From assembly GCA_013388565.1 (NCBI GenBank), contig JACAEZ010000146.1, positions 1 through 5,507 on the forward strand: a stretch of 5,507 nt of DNA, given 5' to 3'. A program made the position numbers and the translations under genes. Origin of the DNA: Campylobacterales bacterium (lineage in GTDB: Bacteria; Campylobacterota; Campylobacteria; Campylobacterales; JACAEZ01). Below the pieces are notes generated by a model. The model made no database searches. It was not told the origin of the DNA and saw nothing but the letters and a program-made list of their open reading frames with translations. Within the stretch, counting starts at the first letter, position 1. Each line of letters starts with the position of its first letter. Below are positions 1-5,507 of the stretch, in pieces.

Positions 1-1560
1 ATAGTAGAGTCAAAAAAGGGATTTATTTTAATAAATGATAATCAAAATAGTTTTGATGAAATATATTCAGTTTTTAAAGATGAAAATCTTTCACAAAATG
101 GGATGATTTTACAAAAGTTGTCTATAGAAGATATTCCAGCACTTTCAAAACTTACATTAAATATTCATGATGGTTTTTATTCAAATAGTAAAACATTTAT
201 ATCAAAAGATAGCTCTCAAATAGATTTTTCAAACTATTTGATAGTTCCAGCTATATTTAAAGATAAAAATGTTGGCAGTATTGCATTGGCAAATAAAGAA
301 AAACCATTTAACTCAAGAGATTTGGAGGCTACTCAAAGGATTGCTACACTTTTTGGTTTGGCATTAAATAGAATAAAAAATGAAAAAAATTTAATAGAGA
401 GTCAAAGACAATATAAAGCGATAATTGGTACTACAAAAGAGGGGTTTGCGATTATTAATTTAGATTTGAAAATTATTGATGTAAATGACTCATTTTGTCA
501 AATGTTAGGATATGATAAAAGTGAAATTATAGGAAGACACCCTATGGAATTTGTATCTTTTGAAGATAGGAAAATATTTTTAAATAATGATTTATCGAAA
601 ATGAATTCATTTGAAAATAGGGTTTATGAGATGAAATGTTTGTGTAAAGATGGCTCATTTGTTCCTGTTTTAGTAAACTCTACAACACTTCGAGATATAA
701 ATAATCATCCATACGGTTCATTTTCATTTTTTACAAATTTGTCTGATAGATATGTTTATGAAGCTGAAAAAGATAAGTTTTATAAAAGATTGGAAGATTT
801 AAATAAAAAACTTGAAAAAAAGATAAATGAAGAGGTTAAAAAAAATAGGGAAAAAGATGAGATGATGTTTAAACAAGCTAGATATGCTCAAATGGGTGAG
901 ATGATAAGCATGATAGCACATCAATGGAGACAACCGTTAAATGCGATAAGTTCAGCTGCTATTAATTCAAAATTTCAATTAGAGCTTGGTATGTATGATA
1001 AAAATTTATTGATAGAATCTTCAGAATTTATAGAGTTTCAATGCCAAAAAATGAGTGAGACTATAAATGATTTCATGAACTTTTTTAAACTATCAAAAGA
1101 GAAAGAGATTTTTAAAATAGATGATGTTGTTAAAAATATAATAAATATAGCAGGTGCCCAGCTCAAAAATAGGTCTATATCGTTTATTACAGAAGGTGAC
1201 ATGAATATTGAAATATCTGCTTATAAAAATGAGCTTGAACATATTTTATTAAATCTTATAAATAATTCAAAAGATGCTTTTGATGATATTGATATAGATG
1301 AAAAAATTGTCAAGCTATCTGTTTATGAGCATAAAGAGTTTATTGAAATATCTGTAGCAGATAATGCTGGAGGTATAAAAGAGGATATTATTGATAGGAT
1401 ATTTGACCCATATTTCACAACAAAAGAGCAGGGTAAAGGGACTGGAATTGGACTTTACATGACAAAAAACATGATTGAAAGAAATTTTAAAGGCACAATT
1501 ACAGCGACAAATATAGAAAATGGTGCCTTGTTTACTATAAAATTCAATAAAGGTTCATAA
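1..1560 (+). CDS. Sensor histidine kinase (GAF-PAS-HisKA-HATPase), 5' end missing
   Basis: This is the 3' part of a sensor histidine kinase that would autophosphorylate on His and pass the phosphate to response regulators, probably the two encoded just downstream. The frame has no stop back to base 1. The first in-frame ATG (103) lacks a good Shine-Dalgarno and lies inside a GAF-like domain, so the real start is upstream. Numbering from the first visible codon (519 residues): end of a GAF-like domain about 1-128 (GFILINDNQN, then LIVPAIFKDKNVGSIALANK); PAS domain about 135-250; charged coiled coil about 250-300; H-box MIAHQWRQPLNAIS with the phospho-acceptor His at 307; N-box NLINNSKDAF with Asn422 (Ser where Ala is usual); G1 box DNAGG 454-458; F-box FDPYFTTK 468-475; G2 box GKGTGIGL 478-485. 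All core kinase motifs are present. No membrane segment is visible, but the unseen N-terminus could carry one. The signal is unknown. Confidence 0.93.
   Translation: MVESKKGFILINDNQNSFDEIYSVFKDENLSQNGMILQKLSIEDIPALSKLTLNIHDGFYSNSKTFISKDSSQIDFSNYLIVPAIFKDKNVGSIALANKEKPFNSRDLEATQRIATLFGLALNRIKNEKNLIESQRQYKAIIGTTKEGFAIINLDLKIIDVNDSFCQMLGYDKSEIIGRHPMEFVSFEDRKIFLNNDLSKMNSFENRVYEMKCLCKDGSFVPVLVNSTTLRDINNHPYGSFSFFTNLSDRYVYEAEKDKFYKRLEDLNKKLEKKINEEVKKNREKDEMMFKQARYAQMGEMISMIAHQWRQPLNAISSAAINSKFQLELGMYDKNLLIESSEFIEFQCQKMSETINDFMNFFKLSKEKEIFKIDDVVKNIINIAGAQLKNRSISFITEGDMNIEISAYKNELEHILLNLINNSKDAFDDIDIDEKIVKLSVYEHKEFIEISVADNAGGIKEDIIDRIFDPYFTTKEQGKGTGIGLYMTKNMIERNFKGTITATNIENGALFTIKFNKGS
1549..1553 (+). 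promoter_or_regulatory. Ribosome binding site for the REC-GGDEF-EAL gene
   Basis: AAAGG lies within the last codons of the kinase gene, 10 nt before the ATG at 1564. The spacing is slightly long. Its position inside the upstream gene fits translational coupling, with ribosomes finishing the kinase and restarting 3 nt later. Confidence 0.5.
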
Positions 1561-1563
1561 GCT

Positions 1564-3267
1564 ATGGAACAATTAAATAGTATCATTGAAAGTTCAAAAA
1601 AATATACAGTTTTATATGTAGAAGACCAAGAAGATGTGAGACTTCATACAGTTGTTATTTTTAAGCATTTTTTTAAAGAGGTCTTTGTGGCTGTTGATGG
1701 TGTTGATGGTTTAAAAAAGTATAAAGAGAATAAACCAGATATTGTAATAACAGACATCATGATGCCAAGAAAAAATGGACTTGAACTTATAAATGATATA
1801 AAAGCTATAGATATTTCACAAGTAATACTTGTTGTAAGTGCATATAATGATAGTCACTATTTGATAAAAGCTATAGAAAATAGTGTTGATGGGTATATTT
1901 TAAAACCGCTTAATACACAACATCTTTTAAATACACTTCAAAGAGTTATTCAAATATTAAATGAACGAAAAGAGAATAATGAGTATAGAAACTACTTAGA
2001 GCAGATGGTGGAAGAAAAAACAGAAAAATTAAAACAAAAATTGGTAGTTGATGATTTAACAGGACTTAGAAATAGTCTTTCACTAAAGCAAGAGTTAGAA
2101 AAATTAGATGAAGCGATAGTTTTATTAATCAATTTGGATAGCTTTAAACATATAAATACAACATATGGCTACTATTTTGGAAATAAAATATTGAAAGTTG
2201 TTGCAAAAAAGTTAGATGAGATTTTAGATAAGTGTGAAAATAAAAATGCTAAGCTTTTTAGATTTATGTCTGATGAGTTTATTTTTTTGTGCGATGAATC
2301 TAAAAGTATTGATGATTTAAAAGAGTTTATAAATGTTTTACAAGACAGTATTTTTAATCAAGAGATTGTTGTTGATGATATTGAATTAAACATTTCGGCA
2401 TCGTTTGTCATAGTCGAAGGTAAAGCTTCACAACTACTTCAACAAGCAGAAATTGCCATGTTTGAATCTAAAAATATTGGTAAAAATAGAGTTACTGTTT
2501 TTACAGAAGACATGGAAACAACACTTAAACAAAAACAGAATATTTTTTGGATGAATAAGGTTAGATATGCACTTAAAAATAACTGTCTATTGCCATTTTT
2601 TCAACCAATTTTAGACAATGTCACCATGAAGATAGAAAAATATGAGAGTTTGGCAAGAATTATAGAAGATAATAATGTTGTAGTGCCAAGCTATTTTATA
2701 GAACCAGCAAGACTTGTAGGATTACTACCAAATATTACACAATCACTTTTAAAATACTGTTTTGAACTATTTTCTAAAAATCATTTAAGTTTTACAGTAA
2801 ATATAAGTGGTGATGATTTTAAAAATAACTCTTTGCTTTATATATTGACAAACTATCCAACAATTTATAATCTTGACCCTTCACGAGTTACTCTTGAAGT
2901 GCTTGAAGATATAAGTGTTTATGGTTCAAATGAGATATTAGAACAGCTTAAATATTTTAAATCTTTAGGTTATAAGATAGCACTTGATGATTTTGGTGCA
3001 GAAAATGCAAACTTTAGCAGAATATTGGATTTAGATGCTGATTGTATTAAAATAGATGGACAGTTTATAAAAAATATTCATATAGATAAAAAAAGTTATT
3101 TAATTACAGAGTCTATTGTAAGTTTGGCTAAAAAAATGAATATAAAAACTGTAGCAGAGTTCGTTCATTCAAAAGAGGTATTTGATGTGGTAAGAGAGCT
3201 TGGAATTGACTACTCACAAGGGTATTATATAAGTGAACCTAAATTAACACTTTTTACAAAGGAATGA
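1564..3267 (+). CDS. Response regulator REC-GGDEF(degenerate)-EAL, probable c-di-GMP phosphodiesterase
   Basis: A 567-residue cytoplasmic response regulator linking a two-component signal to c-di-GMP turnover. REC, about 12-130: acidic pair Glu20/Asp21, phospho-acceptor Asp64 (VITDIMMP), Ser92 and Lys114 (ILKP), all intact. A charged helical linker follows, about 130-158. The GGDEF domain, about 158-318, opens with DDLTGLRN (163-170), but its signature reads MSDEF (235-239) and no RxxD inhibitory site precedes it, so cyclase activity is unlikely. EAL domain, about 325-567: Glu361 (motif ESL instead of EAL), Asn413, Glu445 and Glu448 (LEVLE), Asp475/Asp476 (LDDFG), Lys496 (KID), Glu532 (AEFVH instead of AEGVE) and Gln552 (QGY). 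The spacing agrees with what I recall of active EAL enzymes such as RocR. Hydrolysis of c-di-GMP is therefore the favoured activity, with the GGDEF domain perhaps retained as a GTP-binding regulator. Start chosen 3 nt after the kinase stop. The upstream kinase is the likely phosphodonor. Confidence is high for architecture, moderate for activity. Confidence 0.93.
   Translation: MEQLNSIIESSKKYTVLYVEDQEDVRLHTVVIFKHFFKEVFVAVDGVDGLKKYKENKPDIVITDIMMPRKNGLELINDIKAIDISQVILVVSAYNDSHYLIKAIENSVDGYILKPLNTQHLLNTLQRVIQILNERKENNEYRNYLEQMVEEKTEKLKQKLVVDDLTGLRNSLSLKQELEKLDEAIVLLINLDSFKHINTTYGYYFGNKILKVVAKKLDEILDKCENKNAKLFRFMSDEFIFLCDESKSIDDLKEFINVLQDSIFNQEIVVDDIELNISASFVIVEGKASQLLQQAEIAMFESKNIGKNRVTVFTEDMETTLKQKQNIFWMNKVRYALKNNCLLPFFQPILDNVTMKIEKYESLARIIEDNNVVVPSYFIEPARLVGLLPNITQSLLKYCFELFSKNHLSFTVNISGDDFKNNSLLYILTNYPTIYNLDPSRVTLEVLEDISVYGSNEILEQLKYFKSLGYKIALDDFGAENANFSRILDLDADCIKIDGQFIKNIHIDKKSYLITESIVSLAKKMNIKTVAEFVHSKEVFDVVRELGIDYSQGYYISEPKLTLFTKE
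3259..3263 (+). promoter_or_regulatory. Ribosome binding site for the second response regulator gene
   Basis: AAGGA at 5-nt spacing from the ATG at 3269, a near-ideal Shine-Dalgarno. It lies inside the last codons of the EAL gene, whose TGA ends one base before this ATG. This supports the chosen start and tight translational coupling. Confidence 0.7.
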
Positions 3268-3268
3268 A

Positions 3269-4741
3269 ATGCTTGAAAATTTACTTAAATTAAAAGAAGA
3301 AGCTAAAGATTTATTGGTTTTATATGTAGAAGATGACGAAGCTACAAGAATGATTTTTGAAAATATGTTAAAAAAAGTGTTTAATAATATAGTTGTTGCA
3401 GAAAATGGTAAAGAGGGCTTAGAAAAATTTAAACAAATAAATCCAGATATTGTTATAACAGATATACAAATGCCTAAAATGAACGGTCTTGATATGAGTT
3501 TGGAAATTAAAAGTATAAATAAATCTACACCAATTGTATTAATGACAGCATTTGAAGATAGTAAATATTTTATCAAATCAATAGAGATAGGAATAGATAG
3601 ATACTTATTAAAACCTATAAAATCTGATTACATGATTTCAGTTTTAACAGATATTGTAGAGCTTATAAAAAATAATAAAATAATAGAGATATATAAAAAA
3701 CGAGAGCTTGAAGAGAAGATTGTAGAAGCATCATTTGATATGCTTAAACAGACTTTAGAGTCATTAAGTAATCCTGCTATTGTCTATCATGATAAAAAAG
3801 CTGTATTTTTAAATGGTGCATTGAAGAGTATATTAAAAGATGATATTTTTAACAAAATAAGTAAACATGATAGATGTTTAGATGAATTTATTATTCAAAA
3901 AAACAGTGAATATTTGAGTTCTATATTTGATGTTGATAATAATGAAAAAAGTGAAAATAAGATATTTTTAACAATAGACAAACGATTTTTTATATTTTTG
4001 ATAAATAAAAATAGGCTTGTAGCTGAAAATATAAATTATGAGCTATTTGTATTTACAGATATAACAAAATTGGAGTATCAAAAAGTAAAATTGGAAAACT
4101 CTAAAAAAATCATGAAAGATTTTATTATTAAAACAAAATATATCAATCATACTAAGAGTATTCCAGATAAACATATTGAAAAAAGTTCAACTTTTGTATC
4201 TGTATCTAAAGATAATAAAGAGTTTATAAATGATGAACAAAAAGCGGTTCTTAGAAAATCTCGTGTAGAAAAGCTTTCATCAGTTGAATTTTGTTCATCT
4301 ATTGATGATTATACAATGTATCAAATTGATGAGTTAAAAGAGTTAGATAGTGAATTAAGCGATTTATTGTCTCAAATAGAAGATGAAAATGATATAAATC
4401 TTTTATATCAGATAGCTTTGAAATTTAAACAATATTCAAGAGCAATAGATGTATTTATAGAGTTTAAAGATTTAAGTTTTGCCATAGCTTCATTTGCTGA
4501 TTTGATAATAGCTACATATAATACAATAGATGATACGAAATTAAAAAAACTTTTAAGATTGATGGAAAGTGTAAGACTTGATTTATATGATTGGCGAGAT
4601 AGAATATTTATCTCGAAAAACACTCATAACATTCACTACTTAGATAGCTCACTGTTTAGTAGTTGTTTACAAATTGAGATGATTTTAAGTCAAGAAGATA
4701 AAGAGATAAGTGATGACGAAAATGATTTGGAGCTATTTTAA
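3269..4741 (+). CDS. Response regulator: REC, PAS-like region and unassigned helical C-terminal region
   Basis: A 490-residue cytoplasmic response regulator with no recognised output domain. REC, about 14-135: acidic cluster Glu21-Asp22-Asp23, phospho-acceptor Asp65 (VITDIQMP), Thr93 and Lys115 (LLKP), all intact. It is visibly related to the REC domain of the preceding gene (shared LYVED, PDIVITDI, NGL and LKP blocks). A helical linker, about 136-157, leads to a divergent PAS-like region, about 158-270 (SNPAIVYHDKKAVFLNGAL, ending FVFTDITKLEYQ). The final part, about 305-475, is predicted mostly helical: an acidic stretch (IDELKELDSELSDLLSQIED), a segment around QYSRAIDVFIEF, then LYDWRDRIF and IHYLDSSLFSSCLQIE, closing with an acidic tail. 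It has no helix-turn-helix, GGDEF, EAL, HD-GYP or kinase motif, and no clear HPt motif. I have an impression that similar tails occur in other Campylobacterota regulators, but cannot verify this. Single-base gap to the upstream gene and a strong ribosome binding site indicate co-expression with the kinase. Confidence 0.88.
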   Translation: MLENLLKLKEEAKDLLVLYVEDDEATRMIFENMLKKVFNNIVVAENGKEGLEKFKQINPDIVITDIQMPKMNGLDMSLEIKSINKSTPIVLMTAFEDSKYFIKSIEIGIDRYLLKPIKSDYMISVLTDIVELIKNNKIIEIYKKRELEEKIVEASFDMLKQTLESLSNPAIVYHDKKAVFLNGALKSILKDDIFNKISKHDRCLDEFIIQKNSEYLSSIFDVDNNEKSENKIFLTIDKRFFIFLINKNRLVAENINYELFVFTDITKLEYQKVKLENSKKIMKDFIIKTKYINHTKSIPDKHIEKSSTFVSVSKDNKEFINDEQKAVLRKSRVEKLSSVEFCSSIDDYTMYQIDELKELDSELSDLLSQIEDENDINLLYQIALKFKQYSRAIDVFIEFKDLSFAIASFADLIIATYNTIDDTKLKKLLRLMESVRLDLYDWRDRIFISKNTHNIHYLDSSLFSSCLQIEMILSQEDKEISDDENDLELF

Positions 4742-4760
4742 AATTGAGATTATAAAATAT

Positions 4761-4779
4761 AAAAATTTAAATAATTTTT
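4761..4779 (+). terminator. Weak AT-only inverted repeat ending in a T run, possible operon terminator
   Basis: Just after the last operon gene there is a perfect 7-bp inverted repeat, AAAAATT (4761-4767) and AATTTTT (4773-4779), with a 5-nt loop. The stem has no G or C, so it would be very unstable; in such AT-rich DNA it may be chance. A second imperfect repeat (4782-4792 with 4810-4822, two-base bulge) follows but lacks a T tract after it. Neither is a convincing intrinsic terminator. Confidence 0.2.
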
Positions 4780-4820
4780 GTCAAAAAAATCAATTTAGCA
4801 ATTTCTTAATGATTTCTTTT

Positions 4821-4829
4821 TGATAGACT
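4821..4829 (+). promoter_or_regulatory. Candidate extended -10 promoter element for the porin gene
   Basis: The 124-nt gap between 4742 and 4865 is the only non-coding stretch in the window and should hold the porin promoter. TGATAGACT resembles an extended -10 (TGn plus 4 of 6 matches to TATAAT), preceded by T-rich stretches as known for Campylobacter-type sigma-70 promoters that lack a clear -35 box. It would give a leader of roughly 30 nt. TATAAA at 4751-4756 is a rival, closer to the -10 consensus but farther from the gene. The choice is uncertain. Confidence 0.25.
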
Positions 4830-4855
4830 CTCATTTGAAAATTCTATTAAAAGAA

Positions 4856-4861
4856 AAGAGG
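4856..4861 (+). promoter_or_regulatory. Ribosome binding site for the porin gene
   Basis: AAGAGG lies 4 nt before the ATG at 4866. Together with the signal peptide that begins exactly at this ATG, it fixes the porin start. Confidence 0.7.
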
Positions 4862-4865
4862 TCAA

Positions 4866-5507
4866 ATGGTTAAGAAATTTTCGCTATCTGTTTTAACATC
4901 TACACTGCTTTTAGCAAATAGTGCTGGTATGTTTGAGTCTGGAGATGTAAGCGGAGAAGTTCGAGGTGGTTATATATCTATAGATAATAGCTTAGATACA
5001 AGCAATGCTTTTGCAGTTGGTGGGCATTTAAAATATGAAACTGGTGATTTTAACGGTTTAAAATTTGGAACAGCCGTTTATACCTCACAAGGTGCTGGAT
5101 TAAATGGTAAAGATAAAAATAGTGAACTTTTTAGTTCAAAAAATGAGAGCTTTTCACTACTTGGTGAGGCTTATTTAGACTACACTTTAAATGCTTTCAA
5201 TATAAAAGCAGGTCGTCAAGTTATAGACACTCCATTTGCAAATACTGATGATATTAGAATGGCTCCTAACTTATTTGAAGGGGTTACGGCAAGTTATAAA
5301 ATTAGCGATGATTTGATATTTGTTGCTGCATATTTGGATAAATGGGCTGGATTTGATGCTGGGAGTCCTGAAAAATTTGTAAATTTGACAGCAGATAAAG
5401 GTGCTATCGCAACAGCTTTGATTTATACTGGTATAACTGATACAACTCTTAATCTTTGGTACTACGATATTGATACTTTGACATCTATCGCTTATACTGA
5501 TGCGATA
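4866..5507 (+). CDS. OprD-like outer membrane porin, 3' end missing
   Basis: This is the N-terminal 214 residues of an outer membrane beta-barrel protein; the frame is still open at the right edge. Residues 1-19 form a Sec signal peptide: Lys3-Lys4, a hydrophobic core, then a likely signal peptidase I cut after ALA-type 'ANS' at 17-19. The mature part shows alternating hydrophobic/polar strands rich in Gly, Tyr and Thr (EVRGGYISI, GGHLKYETG, LKFGTAVYTS, EAYLDYTL). The segment GRQVIDTPFANTDDIRMAPN at 116-135, followed by LFEGVTASYK, is the pattern I associate with OprD-family porins (roughly 400-450 residues) common in Campylobacterota; visible length is about half of that. It would sit in the outer membrane and let small solutes diffuse in; the substrate cannot be told from the sequence. 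It follows the signalling operon on the same strand after 124 nt, so it probably has its own promoter. Another porin family is possible but less likely. Confidence 0.85.
   Translation, partial: MVKKFSLSVLTSTLLLANSAGMFESGDVSGEVRGGYISIDNSLDTSNAFAVGGHLKYETGDFNGLKFGTAVYTSQGAGLNGKDKNSELFSSKNESFSLLGEAYLDYTLNAFNIKAGRQVIDTPFANTDDIRMAPNLFEGVTASYKISDDLIFVAAYLDKWAGFDAGSPEKFVNLTADKGAIATALIYTGITDTTLNLWYYDIDTLTSIAYTDAI

Noticed and set aside
1693..1710. Perfect 9-bp tandem duplication (GTTGATGGT twice)
   Set aside because: It encodes Val-Asp-Gly twice in the REC domain at a normal position for that family, keeps frame, and is too short to call a functional repeat.
3244..3576. Open frame on the minus strand (about 110 codons)
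   Set aside because: It lies opposite the REC domain of the second response regulator, whose motifs are intact, and its translation has no recognisable domain. Long antisense frames are expected by chance here.
4408..4623. Open frame on the minus strand (about 71 codons)
   Set aside because: It is antisense to the C-terminal part of the second response regulator, short, and without recognisable protein features.
4782..4822. Imperfect inverted repeat in the intergenic gap
   Set aside because: The stem needs a two-base bulge, is almost all A-T, has a 17-nt loop and no following T run. It is unlikely to be a terminator or riboswitch.

Overview
The window is strongly AT-rich. Its coding style (Lys/Asn/Ile-rich proteins, a histidine kinase with an 'AHQWRQPLN' H-box, tightly packed two-component genes, and an OprD-like porin with a 'DDIRMAPN' segment) points to a Campylobacterota (epsilonproteobacterial) chromosome, perhaps Arcobacter-like or a related free-living genus. 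The genus is inferred from composition and protein style only.

Layout: all four genes lie on the + strand. (1) Positions 1-1560 hold the 3' part of a sensor histidine kinase gene (end of a GAF-like domain, PAS, coiled coil, H-box, HATPase). Its reading frame is open at the left edge, so the true start lies outside the window. (2) After a 3-nt gap, 1564-3267 encodes a response regulator with REC, GGDEF and EAL domains. Its GGDEF signature is degenerate (MSDEF), while nearly all EAL catalytic residues are kept. (3) After a 1-nt gap, 3269-4741 encodes a second response regulator: REC, a PAS-like middle region, and a C-terminal helical region that I cannot assign to a known output family. (4) After a 124-nt AT-rich non-coding gap, a porin gene starts at 4866 and runs off the right edge.

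The first three genes look like one translationally coupled operon. The simplest model is that the cytoplasmic GAF/PAS portion of the kinase senses a signal and the kinase phosphorylates two REC domains. One branch would change c-di-GMP level, most likely by hydrolysis, and the other would act through the unassigned C-terminal region. The porin probably belongs to a separate transcription unit, and any regulatory link to the operon is speculative. I see no RNA genes, mobile elements, CRISPR arrays or frameshifts. The least explained element is the C-terminal region of the second response regulator.
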